DNA from: Pedobacter steynii
Lineage (GTDB): Bacteria; Bacteroidota; Bacteroidia; Sphingobacteriales; Sphingobacteriaceae
Reading direction: 5' to 3'
DNA length: 64,000 bases
Assembly: GCF_001721645.1 (NCBI RefSeq)
Contig: NZ_CP017141.1
Span: 4,836,001-4,900,000 of the forward strand
The notes below the pieces were generated by a model. It did no database searches and had not been told where the DNA came from. It saw only the letters and a program-made list of their open reading frames with translations. Of the stretch, positions 25,801-37,500 are shown piece after piece. Within the stretch, counting starts at the first letter, position 1. Every line of letters begins with the position of its first letter. The position numbers and the translations under genes are program-made.

Positions 25801-28571
25801 CCCCTGTTATTAAAATTGAAGGAGGGACTTCTACATGCGTTGGAACACCAGTAAAATTGACTTCAGATGCGCTAACGGGCAATCAATGGTATAAGGATAA
25901 TGATATCATTGAGGGAGAAGAAGGACCTACCTACTGGGTTACTGAAACTGGTAAGTACAGGGTCATGGTAACTAATGAAAATAAATGCGAAAAGTTATCT
26001 GACGAGATTTACATAACTGTAAATCCGATTCCGGAAAAGCCAACTATCAGCGCCAGTACTTCTACTGAATTCTGTTTTGGCGGTAGCGTGCTGCTGACTT
26101 CTTCTGCAGCTACCGGCAACCAGTGGTACAAAGATGAAGAGCTGATCGAGGGAGCCACGAACCCAACTTATCTTGCTGATGCGAACGGAAAATATAAGGT
26201 GATTGTGACACTTATAGGTTGCAGTAGTCCTGCATCTTTAGAAACAGAAGTAAAGGTTAACCCGATTCCGGAAAAACCAACCATCACTGCCAGCACCTCT
26301 ACGGAGTTCTGTTTTGGCGGTAGTGTGTTGTTGACTTCCTCAGCTTTGAATGGAAATCAATGGTACAAAGATGAAGAGTTGATTCAGGGTGCAACCAATC
26401 CGACATACCTTGCTGATGCGAGCGGAAAATATAAGGTGATTGTGACACTTATAGGTTGCAGTAGTCCTGCATCTTTAGAAACAGAAGTAAAGGTTAACCC
26501 GATTCCGGAAAAACCAACCATCACTGCCAGCACCTCTACGGAGTTCTGTTTTGGCGGTAGTGTGTTGTTGACTTCCTCAGCTTTGAATGGAAATCAATGG
26601 TACAAAGATGAAGAGTTGATTCGGGGCGCAACCAATCCAACCTATTTAGCAGATGCGAGTGGAAAGTATAAAGTGATCGTTACCCTTGTTGGTTGCAGCA
26701 GTCCTGCATCTTTGGAAACGGAAGTAAAAGTTAATCCGATTCCAGAAAAACCAACTATCAGCGCCAGTACTTCTACAGAGTTTTGTTTTGGAGGCAGCGT
26801 GCTGCTGACTTCTTCAGCAGCTGCCGGCAACCAATGGTACAAAGATGAAGAGTTGATTCAGGGTGCGACAAACCCAACTTACCTTGCAGAAGCCAGCGGA
26901 AAATATAAAGTAATTGTGACCCTTATTAGTTGTAGCAGTCCTGCATCTTTAGACACGGAAGTGAAGGTTAACTCGATCCCTGAAAAACCAACCATTACAA
27001 CTAGCACTTCTACAGAATTCTGTTTTGGTGGTAGCGTGCTATTAACTTCTTCAGCGGCTACCGGCAACCAGTGGTATAAAAACGGGAGCCTAATTCCAGG
27101 TGCAACGAACCCAACTTACCTTGCCAATATCAGCGGAAAATATAAGGTAATTGTTACGCTAAATACTTGTATTAGTCCAGCCTCTTTAGAAACAGAAGTA
27201 ACCGTTAACCCAATTCCGGAAACTCCAACCATTACTGCCAGCACTTCTACAGAGTTCTGTTTTGGAGGTAGTGTGCTATTAACTTCTTCATCAGCCACCG
27301 GCAATCAGTGGTACAAAGACGGGAACTTAATTCCAGGTGCAACGAACCTAATTTACCTTGCAAATGTTAGTGGAAAATATAAGGTGATTGTTACACTAAA
27401 CAGCTGCATTAGTCCCGCATCTTTAGAAACAGAAGTAACAGTAAACCCGATCCCTGAAAAACCAATCATTACTGCCAGTACTTCTACAGAGTTTTGTTTT
27501 GGTGGTAATGTGCTGCTGACTTCTTCAGCGGCTACCGGCAACCAGTGGTACAAAGACGGGAACCTAATTCCAGGTGCAACGAACCCAATTTACCTTGCTA
27601 ACACCAGCGGAAAGTATAAAGTGATCGTTACCCTTGTTGGTTGCAGCAGTCCTGCATCTTTGGAAACGGAAGTAAAAGTTAATCCGATTCCAGAAAAACC
27701 AACTATCAGCGCCAGTACTTCTACAGAGTTTTGTTTTGGAGGCAGCGTACTGCTGAGTTCTTCAGCTTTGAATGGCAACCAATGGTATAAAGATGAAGAG
27801 TTGATTCAGGGTGCAACCAATCCAACTTACCTGGCTGATGCGAGCGGAAAATATAAGGTCATCGTTACCCTTGTTGGTTGCAGTGGCCCTGCATCCTTAG
27901 ACACAGAACTAAAGGTTAATCCGATTCCTGAAAAACCAACTATTACTGCCAGTACTTCTACAGAGTTTTGTTTTGGAGGCAGCGTGCTGCTGACTTCTTC
28001 AGCTTTGAATGGCAACCAATGGTATAAAGATGAAGAGTTGATTCAGGGTGCAACCAATCCAACTTACCTGGCTGATGCGAGCGGAAAATATAAAGTAATT
28101 GTGACCCTTGTTGGTTGCAGTGGCCCTGCATCCTTAGAAACAGAAGTAAAGGTTAATCCGATTCCTGAAAAACCAACCATTACTACCAGCACGTCTACAG
28201 AGTTCTGTTTTGGTGGTAGCGTGTTACTGACTTCTTCGGCAGCTACCGGTAACCAGTGGTACAAAGATGAAGAGTTGATCCAGGGTGCAACCAATCCAAC
28301 TTACCTGGCTGATGCGAGCGGAAAATATAAAGTAATTGTTACCCTTGTTGGTTGTAGCAGTCCTGCATCTTTGGAAACGGAAGTAAAAGTAAACCCGATT
28401 CCAGAAAAACCAACTATCACGGCCAGCACTTCTACAGAATTCTGTTTTGGTGGTAGCGTGCTGCTGACTTCTTCTGCAGCTACCGGTAACCAATGGTACA
28501 AAGATGAAGAGTTGATTCAGGGAGCCATCAATTCGACTTACCTGGCTGATGCGAGTGGAAATATAAAGTGA
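22881..28571 (+). CDS. Giant repetitive surface protein, N-terminal part (frame interrupted)
   Basis: 1,896 residues: signal peptide (LFIFCLLINFSAAYA, cleavage before EGS) and a roughly 500-residue N-terminal region of unrecognised fold, beginning with a beta-rich segment around SNGIIRFIAPNGDIF. Then come a DUF11-like domain (about 555-680), an Ig-like domain (about 790-890), two divergent Ig-like units (about 893-1050), and the first 11 of 50 highly similar 79-residue units from residue 1051. The frame ends at TGA 28569-28571 because one A is missing at 28559-28561 (GGAAATATAAAG where other units have GGAAAATATAAAG). Adding one base joins it to the next frame, giving about 5,751 residues. 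Likely a T9SS-exported cell-surface adhesin or motility protein. Without the C-terminal half it would lack its secretion signal. Confidence 0.85.
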   Translation: MINIMLKMRSRIAPSLFKKLHFLFIFCLLINFSAAYAEGSKDLYPSGAKGNRAFLYCNTSSDASESWPFKTPGTHYIYVKAGEVIAAGSSAQGYSNGIIRFIAPNGDIFTSTRGERTIGRIKTRTEELAGAKIGSAGNPTGYTPFEMDVPAGGEGVWKVEFISPLGTGDSDTNVPDILADASWTQPNSNNSLNRNLIAAWDVSVRKKTATEWLSGRLFANVLNLHLSANFLEERSYFAKHYVLTKDGRAYRVQTNGSNGVGFTFFSNSNGFAKNSVPTYKSLNKSAYADILEYTHNPTSPDQGTNVTHKIFYNKPNPDLPAKAFIAGSTGQETWLKNQAELPKISNLMVIGVEGTTGIAGRNGAYIKFKSSAAGTYRITIPVLTPSGPADRVIIGLAKEGDNSVLWDGKDGNGAFLKEGTLISKLKTKLLSAEVHFPYIDMEVNPLGLIIELTDNTTDYNLLDQSKDESVYSDRIYWDDSDVTGAGVYDESSDPFYNAINGRSSKENGHKWGRYKPTGGSGNSGTGLNSFGNVKSMDTWAYIQGSEEDTPVDLTIKVADLKIESIVPDVTTLLSNRQITYTIRVKNSGPSSVIGSIFAFKAPPGFEITGESYTVVSEVGVVRNIQKTAGDFNAVLDMNNDAVIEFKIIVKSSSSSLTYPLAVEASILRPADVTDPDATNPILNPDPNHIQAPSDPHLECLNGTLNESCNNIKYNGVIVQELCAGAELTPVEFIAAAGGQVEIIGTLPAGLSTVFSSGNSVLKIIGTPQTSGVFTLGTLGNERERTTYLIRINPIPELVVPLDKVNACEGKNISVAVSSTTEGNTFQWQYFDNSTSAWTDFVAGGSISGENTSTLNITSVPLSFSNTKLRVLATSSSGCVGTSSEITLIVNKLPDKAVVTPSKPAFCVGFSVKLVSSVAHGNQWYKDNQILEGKTEQSYEASEEGEYYVIITNDQGCESEPSAKRKVTVYPIPPTPVIKIEGGTSTCVGTPVKLTSDALTGNQWYKDNDIIEGEEGPTYWVTETGKYRVMVTNENKCEKLSDEIYITVNPIPEKPTISASTSTEFCFGGSVLLTSSAATGNQWYKDEELIEGATNPTYLADANGKYKVIVTLIGCSSPASLETEVKVNPIPEKPTITASTSTEFCFGGSVLLTSSALNGNQWYKDEELIQGATNPTYLADASGKYKVIVTLIGCSSPASLETEVKVNPIPEKPTITASTSTEFCFGGSVLLTSSALNGNQWYKDEELIRGATNPTYLADASGKYKVIVTLVGCSSPASLETEVKVNPIPEKPTISASTSTEFCFGGSVLLTSSAAAGNQWYKDEELIQGATNPTYLAEASGKYKVIVTLISCSSPASLDTEVKVNSIPEKPTITTSTSTEFCFGGSVLLTSSAATGNQWYKNGSLIPGATNPTYLANISGKYKVIVTLNTCISPASLETEVTVNPIPETPTITASTSTEFCFGGSVLLTSSSATGNQWYKDGNLIPGATNLIYLANVSGKYKVIVTLNSCISPASLETEVTVNPIPEKPIITASTSTEFCFGGNVLLTSSAATGNQWYKDGNLIPGATNPIYLANTSGKYKVIVTLVGCSSPASLETEVKVNPIPEKPTISASTSTEFCFGGSVLLSSSALNGNQWYKDEELIQGATNPTYLADASGKYKVIVTLVGCSGPASLDTELKVNPIPEKPTITASTSTEFCFGGSVLLTSSALNGNQWYKDEELIQGATNPTYLADASGKYKVIVTLVGCSGPASLETEVKVNPIPEKPTITTSTSTEFCFGGSVLLTSSAATGNQWYKDEELIQGATNPTYLADASGKYKVIVTLVGCSSPASLETEVKVNPIPEKPTITASTSTEFCFGGSVLLTSSAATGNQWYKDEELIQGAINSTYLADASGNIK
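26690..28098 (+). repeat. Segmental duplication in array, copy 1 of block A
   Basis: About 1.4 kb covering the end of unit 3 to unit 9, nearly identical to about 30481-31889 (16 units downstream). It includes the same order of rare variants: KNGSLIPG, then two KDGNLIPG units, then VLLSSSALNG. The segment from about 26.9 to 27.6 kb recurs a third time at about 33.3-34.0 kb. Confidence 0.75.
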
Positions 28572-31500
28572 TTGTGACCCTTATAGGTTGCAGCAGTCCT
28601 GCATCTTTGGAAACGGAAGTAAAAGTAAACCCGATTCCAGAAAAACCAACCATTACTGCCAGCACGTCTACAGAGTTCTGTTTTGGAGGCAGCGTGCTGC
28701 TGACTTCTTCAGCAGCTGCCGGCAACCAATGGTACAAAGATGAAGAGTTGATCCAGGGTGCAACCAATCCAACTTACCTGGCTGATGCGAGCGGAAAATA
28801 TAAAGTAATTGTTACCCTTGTTGGTTGTAGCAGTCCTGCATCTTTGGAAACGGAAGTAAAAGTAAACCCGATTCCAGAAAAACCAACTATCACGGCCAGC
28901 ACTTCTACAGAATTCTGTTTTGGTGGTATCGTGCTGCTGACTTCTTCTGCAGCTACCGGTAACCAATGGTACAAAGATGAAGAGTTGATTCAGGGTGCGA
29001 CAAACCCAACTTACCTTGCAGAAGCCAGCGGAAAATATAAAGTGATTGTGACCCTTATAGGTTGCAGCAGTCCTGCATCTTTGGAAACGGAAGTAAAAGT
29101 AAACCCGATTCCAGAAAAACCAACCATTACTGCCAGTACTTCTACAGAATTCTGTTTTGGCGGCAGCGTGCTGCTGACTTCTTCGGCAGCTACCGGTAAC
29201 CAATGGTACAAAGATGAGGAGTTGATTCAGGGTGCAACCAATCCGACATACCTTGCTGATGCGAGCGGAAAATATAAAGTAATTGTGACCCTTGTTGGTT
29301 GCAGTGGCCCTGCATCCTTAGAAACAGAAGTAAAGGTTAATCCGATTCCTGAAAAACCAACTATCAGCGCCAGTACTTCTACAGAGTTTTGTTTTGGAGG
29401 CAGCGTGCTGCTGACTTCTTCAGCTTTGAATGGCAACCAATGGTATAAAGATGAAGAGTTGATTCAGGGTGCAACCAATCCAACTTACCTGGCTGATGCG
29501 AGCGGAAAATATAAAGTAATCGTTACCCTTATTGGTTGCAGCAGTCCTGCATCTTTAGACACAGAAGTAAAGGTTAATCCGATTCCTGAAAAACCAACTA
29601 TTACTGCCAGTACTTCTACAGAGTTTTGTTTTGGAGGCAGCGTGCTGCTGACTTCTTCAGCTTTGAATGGCAACCAATGGTATAAAGATGAAGAGTTGAT
29701 TCAGGGTGCAACCAATCCAACTTACCTGGCTGATGCGAGCGGAAAATATAAAGTAATTGTGACCCTTGTTGGTTGCAGTGGCCCTGCATCCTTAGAAACA
29801 GAAGTAAAGGTTAATCCGATTCCTGAAAAACCAACCATTACTGAGAGCGCCTCTACGGAGTTCTGTTTTGGAGGCGGCGTGCTGCTGACTTCTTCAGCTT
29901 TGAATGGCAACCAATGGTACAAAGATGAAGAGTTGATTCAGGGCGCAACGAACCCAACTTACCTGGCAGACGCCAGCGGAAAATATAAGGTCATCGTTAC
30001 CCTTGCTGGTTGCAGCAGTCCTGCATCTTTGGACACGGAAGTGAAGGTTAACCCGATTCCAGAAAAACCAACTATCAGCACCAGTACTTCTACAGAGTTT
30101 TGTTTTGGAGGCAGCGTGCTGCTGACTTCTTCAGCAGCTGCCGGCAACCAATGGTACAAAGATGAAGAGTTGATTCGGGGCGCAACCAATCCAACCTATT
30201 TAGCAGATGCGAGTGGAAAGTATAAAGTGATCGTTACCCTTGTTGGTTGCAGCAGTCCTGCATCTTTGGACACGGAAGTAAAAGTTAATCCGATTCCAGA
30301 AAAACCAACTATCAGCGCCAGTACTTCTACAGAGTTTTGTTTTGGAGGCAGCGTGCTGCTGACTTCTTCAGCAGCTGCCGGCAACCAATGGTACAAAGAT
30401 GAAGAGTTGATTCAGGGCGCAACCAATCCAACCTATTTAGCAGATGCGAGTGGAAAGTATAAGGTCATTGTGACCCTTGCTGGTTGCAGCAGTCCTGCAT
30501 CTTTGGAAACGGAAGTAAAAGTTAATCCGATTCCAGAAAAACCAACTATCAGCGCCAGTACTTCTACAGAGTTTTGTTTTGGAGGCAGCGTGCTGCTGAC
30601 TTCTTCAGCAGCTGCCGGCAACCAATGGTACAAAGATGAAGAGTTGATTCAGGGTGCGACAAACCCAACTTACCTTGCAGAAGCCAGCGGAAAATATAAA
30701 GTAATTGTGACCCTTATTAGTTGTAGCAGTCCTGCATCTTTAGACACGGAAGTGAAGGTTAATCCGATCCCTGAAAAACCAACCATTACAGCTAGCACTT
30801 CTACAGAGTTTTGTTTTGGTGGTAGCGTGCTGCTGACTTCTTCAGCGGCTACCGGCAACCAGTGGTATAAAAACGGGAGCCTAATTCCAGGTGCAACGAA
30901 CCCAACTTACCTTGCCAATATCAGCGGAAAATATAAGGTAATTGTTACGCTAAATACTTGTATTAGTCCAGCCTCTTTAGAAACAGAAGTAACCGTTAAC
31001 CCAATTCCGGAAACTCCAACCATTACTGCCAGCACTTCTACAGAGTTCTGTTTTGGAGGTAGTGTGCTATTAACTTCTTCATCAGCCACCGGCAATCAGT
31101 GGTACAAAGACGGGAACTTAATTCCAGGTGCAACGAACCTAATTTACCTTGCAAATGTTAGTGGAAAATATAAGGTGATTGTTACACTAAACAGCTGCAT
31201 TAGTCCCGCATCTTTAGAAACAGAAGTAACAGTAAACCCGATCCCTGAAAAACCAATCATTACTGCCAGTACTTCTACAGAGTTTTGTTTTGGTGGTAAT
31301 GTGCTGCTGACTTCTTCAGCGGCTACCGGCAACCAGTGGTACAAAGACGGGAACCTAATTCCAGGTGCAACGAACCCAATTTACCTTGCTAACACCAGCG
31401 GAAAGTATAAAGTGATCGTTACCCTTGTTGGTTGCAGCAGTCCTGCATCTTTGGAAACGGAAGTAAAAGTTAATCCGATTCCAGAAAAACCAACTATCAG

Positions 31501-34500
31501 CGCCAGTACTTCTACAGAGTTTTGTTTTGGAGGCAGCGTACTGCTGAGTTCTTCAGCTTTGAATGGCAACCAATGGTATAAAGATGAAGAGTTGATTCAG
31601 GGTGCAACCAATCCAACTTACCTGGCTGATGCGAGCGGAAAATATAAGGTCATCGTTACCCTTGTTGGTTGCAGTGGCCCTGCATCCTTAGACACAGAAC
31701 TAAAGGTTAATCCGATTCCTGAAAAACCAACTATTACTGCCAGTACTTCTACAGAGTTTTGTTTTGGAGGCAGCGTGCTGCTGACTTCTTCAGCTTTGAA
31801 TGGCAACCAATGGTATAAAGATGAAGAGTTGATTCAGGGTGCAACCAATCCAACTTACCTGGCTGATGCGAGCGGAAAATATAAAGTAATCGTTACCCTT
31901 ATTGGTTGCAGCAGTCCTGCATCTTTAGACACAGAAGTAAAGGTTAATCCGATTCCTGAAAAACCAACTATTACTGCCAGTACTTCTACAGAGTTTTGTT
32001 TTGGAGGCAGCGTGCTGCTGACTTCTTCAGCTTTGAATGGCAACCAATGGTATAAAGATGAAGAGTTGATTCAGGGCGCAACCAATCCAACCTATTTAGC
32101 TGATGCGAGCGGAAAATATAAAGTAATCGTTACCCTTATTGGTTGCAGCAGTCCTGCATCTTTAGACACAGAAGTAAAGGTTAATCCGATCCCTGAAAAA
32201 CCAACTATCAGCGCCAGTACTTCTACAGAGTTTTGTTTTGGAGGCAGCGTGCTGCTGACTTCTTCAGCTTTGAATGGCAACCAATGGTATAAAGATGAAG
32301 AGTTGATTCAGGGTGCAACCAATCCAACTTACCTGGCTGATGCGAGCGGAAAATATAAAGTAATTGTGACCCTTGTTGGTTGCAGTGGCCCTGCATCCTT
32401 AGAAACAGAAGTAAAGGTTAATCCGATTCCTGAAAAACCAACCATTACTGAGAGCGCCTCTACGGAGTTCTGTTTTGGAGGCAGCGTGCTGCTGACTTCT
32501 TCAGCTTTGAATGGCAACCAATGGTACAAAGATGAAGAGTTGATTCAGGGCGCAACGAACCCAACTTACCTGGCAGACGCCAGCGGAAAATATAAGGTCA
32601 TCGTTACCCTTGCTGGTTGCAGCAGTCCTGCATCTTTGGACACGGAAGTGAAGGTTAACCCGATTCCAGAAAAACCAACTATCAGCACCAGTACTTCTAC
32701 AGAGTTTTGTTTTGGAGGCAGCGTGCTGCTGACTTCTTCAGCAGCTGCCGGCAACCAATGGTACAAAGATGAAGAGTTGATTCGGGGCGCAACCAATCCA
32801 ACCTATTTAGCAGATGCGAGTGGAAAGTATAAAGTGATCGTTACCCTTGTTGGTTGCAGCAGTCCTGCATCTTTGGACACGGAAGTAAAAGTTAATCCGA
32901 TTCCAGAAAAACCAACTATCAGCGCCAGTACTTCTACAGAGTTTTGTTTTGGAGGCAGCGTGCTGCTGACTTCTTCAGCAGCTGCCGGCAACCAATGGTA
33001 CAAAGATGAAGAGTTGATTCAGGGCGCAACCAATCCAACCTATTTAGCAGATGCGAGTGGAAAGTATAAGGTCATTGTGACCCTTGCTGGTTGCAGCAGT
33101 CCTGCATCTTTGGAAACGGAAGTAAAAGTTAATCCGATTCCAGAAAAACCAACTATCAGCGCCAGTACTTCTACAGAGTTTTGTTTTGGAGGCAGCGTGC
33201 TGCTGACTTCTTCAGCAGCTGCCGGCAACCAATGGTACAAAGATGAAGAGTTGATTCAGGGTGCGACAAACCCAACTTACCTTGCAGAAGCCAGCGGAAA
33301 ATATAAAGTAATTGTGACCCTTATTAGTTGTAGCAGTCCTGCATCTTTAGACACGGAAGTGAAGGTTAACTCGATCCCTGAAAAACCAACCATTACAACT
33401 AGCACTTCTACAGAATTCTGTTTTGGTGGTAGCGTGCTATTAACTTCTTCAGCGGCTACCGGCAACCAGTGGTATAAAAACGGGAGCCTAATTCCAGGTG
33501 CAACGAACCCAACTTACCTTGCCAATATCAGCGGAAAATATAAGGTAATTGTTACGCTAAATACTTGTATTAGTCCAGCCTCTTTAGAAACAGAAGTAAC
33601 CGTTAACCCAATTCCGGAAACTCCAACCATTACTGCCAGCACTTCTACAGAGTTCTGTTTTGGAGGTAGTGTGCTATTAACTTCTTCATCAGCCACCGGC
33701 AATCAGTGGTACAAAGACGGGAACTTAATTCCAGGTGCAACGAACCTAATTTACCTTGCAAATGTTAGTGGAAAATATAAGGTGATTGTTACACTAAACA
33801 GCTGCATTAGTCCCGCATCTTTAGAAACAGAAGTAACAGTAAACCCGATCCCTGAAAAACCAATCATTACTGCCAGTACTTCTACAGAGTTTTGTTTTGG
33901 TGGTAATGTGCTGCTGACTTCTTCAGCGGCTACCGGCAACCAGTGGTACAAAGACGGGAACCTAATTCCAGGTGCAACGAACCCAATTTACCTTGCTAAC
34001 ACCAGCGGAAAGTATAAAGCGATCGTTACCCTAAACACTTGTAGCAGCCCTGCCTCTTTAGAGGCGGAAGTAATCGTTAACCCAATTCCGGAAACTCCAA
34101 CCATTACAGCCAGCACTTCTACAGAGTTCTGTTTTAGAGGCAGCGTGCTGCTGACTTCTTCGGCCGCTAGCGGCAACCAGTGGTACAAAGACGGGAACCT
34201 AATTCCAGGTGCAACCAACCCAACTTACCTTGCCAATACTAGCGGGAAATATAAAGTGATCGTTACGCTAAACAGCTGTAGCAGCCCTGCCTCTTTAGAA
34301 ACAGAAGTGAAGGTTAACCCAATTCCGGAAACTCCAACCATTACAGCCAACACTTCTACAGAGTTTTGTTTTGGTGGTAGCGTGCTGCTAACTTCCTCGG
34401 CAGCTACCGGCAACCAGTGGTATAAAAACGGGAGCCTAATTCCAGGTGCAACGAACCCAACTTACTCGGCTGATGCGAGTGGAAAATATAAGGTGATTGT

Positions 34501-37500
34501 TACGCTAAACACTTGTATCAGTCCAGCTTCTATGGAGACAGAAGTAAAAGTAAATCCGATCCCTGAAAAGCCAACTATCAGCGCCAGTACTTCTACAGAA
34601 TTCTGTTTTGGAGGCAGCGTGTTGCTGACTTCTTCAGCGGCTACCGGCAACCAGTGGTACAAAGACGGGACCCTAATTTCAGGTGCAACGAACCCAACTT
34701 ACCTTGCTGATGCGAGTGGAAAATATAAGGTCGTTGTTACACTAAACAGCTGCGTTAGTCCTGAATCTTTAGAAAAAGAAGTAAAAGTAAACCCGATTCC
34801 TGAAAAGCCATCCATTACAGCCAGCACTTCCACGGAATTCTGTTTTGGAGGCAGCGTGTTGCTGACTTCTTCAGCGGCTACCGGCAACCAGTGGTACAAA
34901 GACGGGACCCTAATTTCAGGTGCAACGAACCCAACTTACCTTGCTGATGCGAGTGGAAAATATAAGGTCGTTGTTACACTAAACAGCTGCGTTAGTCCTG
35001 AATCTTTAGAAACAGAAGTAAAAGTAAACCCGATTCCTGAAAAGCCAACCATTACAGCCAGCACTTCCACGGAATTCTGTTTTGGAGGCAGCGTGTTACT
35101 AACTTCTTCATCAATAACTGGCAACCAGTGGTACAAAGACGGGAACTTAATTCCAGGTGCAACGAATCCAACTTACCTTGCTAATACCAGCGGAAAATAT
35201 AAAGTGATTGTTACGCTAAACAGCTGTAGCAGTCCAGCCTCTTTAGAGACGGAAGTAATCGTTAACCCAATTCCGGAAAAACCAACCATTACTGCCAACG
35301 CCCCTACAGAGTTCTGTTTTGGAGGCAGCGTGCTGCTGACTTCTTCGGCAGCTACCGGCAACCAGTGGTACAAAGACGGGAACCTAATTCCAGGTGTAAC
35401 CAACCCAACTTACCTTGCCAATACTAGCGGGAAATATAAAGTGATCGTTACCCTAAACACTTGTGTCAGTCCGGCTTCTTTGGAAACAGAAGTGAAGGTT
35501 AATCCCATTCCGGAAAAGCCAACTATTACTGCCAGTACTTCTACAGAATTCTGTTTTGGAGGTAACGTGCTGCTGACTTCTTCAGCGGCTACCGGCAACC
35601 AGTGGTACAAAGACGGGAACCTAATTCCAGGTGCAACCAACCCAACTTACCTTGCCAATACTAGCGGGAAATATAAGGTTATTGTTACGCTAAACAGCTG
35701 TAGCAGCCCTGCCTCTTTAGAAACAGATGTAACCGTTAACCCAATCCCGGAAAAGCCAACCATTACTGCCAGTACTTCTACAGAATTCTGTTTTGGAGGT
35801 AGTGTGTTGCTGACTTCTTCATCAATCACCGGCAACCAGTGGTACAAAGACGGGAACCTAATTCCAGGTGCAACCAACCCAACTTACCTTGCCAATACTA
35901 GCGGGAAATATAAAGTGATCGTTACGCTAAACAGCTGTAGCAGCCCTGCCTCTTTAGAAACAGAAGTAACCGTTAACCCAATCCCTGAAAAGCCAACCAT
36001 TACCGCCAGTACTTCTACAGAATTCTGTTTTGGAGGTAGCGTACTGCTGACTTCTTCAGCGGCTACCGGCAACCAGTGGTACAAAGACGGGAACTTAATT
36101 CCAGGTGCAACCAACCCAACTTATCTTGCCAATACCAGCGGAAAGTATAAAGTGATCGTTACGCTAAACACCTGTAGCAGCCCTGTATCTTTAGAAACAG
36201 ATGTAACCGTTAACCCAATCCCGGAAAAGCCAACCATTACTGCCAGTACTTCTACAGAATTCTGTTTTGGAGGTAGTGTGTTGCTGACTTCTTCATCAAT
36301 CACCGGCAACCAGTGGTACAAAGACGGGAACTTAATTCCAGGCGCAACGACCCCAACTTACCTTGCAAATGTTAGTGGAAAATATAAGGTCATTGTTAGG
36401 CTAAACAGCTGTAGTAGTCCAGCCTCTTTAGAGACGGAAGTAACCGTTAACCCAATTCCTGAAACTCCAACCATTACCGCCAGCACTTCTACAGAGTTTT
36501 GTTTTGGAGGCAGCGTGCTGCTGACATCTTCGGCCGCTACCGGCAACCAGTGGTACAAAGACGGGAACTTAATTCCAGGTGCAACTAACCCAACTTATCT
36601 TGCCAATACCAGCGGAAAGTATAAAGTGATCGTTACGCTAAACACTTGTATCAGTCCGGCTTCTTTGGAAACAGAAGTAACCGTTAACCCGATTCCTGAA
36701 AAACCAACCATTACCGCCAGTACTTCTACAGAATTCTGTTTTGGAGGTAGTGTGTTGCTAACTTCTTCATCAGCCACCGGCAACCAGTGGTACAAAGACG
36801 GGAACTTAATTCCAGGCGCAACGACCCCAACTTACCTTGCAAATGTTAGTGGAAAATATAAGGTCATTGTTAGGCTAAACAGCTGTAGTAGTCCAGCCTC
36901 TTTAGAGACGGAAGTAACCGTAAACCCAATTCCTGAAACTCCAACCATTACCGCCAGCACTTCTACAGAGTTTTGTTTTGGAGGCAGCGTGCTGCTGACT
37001 TCTTCGGCCGCTACCGGCAACCAGTGGTACAAAGACGGGAACTTAATTCCAGGTGCAACTAACCCAACTTATCTTGCCAATACCAGCGGAAAGTATAAAG
37101 TGATCGTTACGCTAAACACTTGTATCAGTCCGGCTTCTTTGGAAACAGAAGTAACCGTTAACCCGATTCCTGAAAAACCAACCATTACTGCCAGTACTTC
37201 TACAGAATTCTGTTTTGGAGGTAGTGTGTTGCTAACTTCTTCATCAGCCACCGGCAACCAGTGGTACAAAGACGGGAACTTAATTCCAGGTGCAACCAAC
37301 CTAACTTACCTTGCCAATACCAGCGGAAAATATAAGGTCATTGTTACGCTAAACACCTGTATCAGCCCTGTTTCTTTGGAAACAGAAGTAACCGTTAACC
37401 CGATTCCTGAAAAACCAACCATTACTGCCGGTACTTCTACAGAATTCTGTTTTGGAGGTAGTGTGTTGCTGACTTCTTCATCAATCACCGGCAACCAGTG

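Noticed and set aside
28568..28640. Independent start of the second half of the giant gene
   Set aside because: The GTG codon is within a repeat unit and no signal peptide or promoter is seen; this is a continuation after a frameshift.
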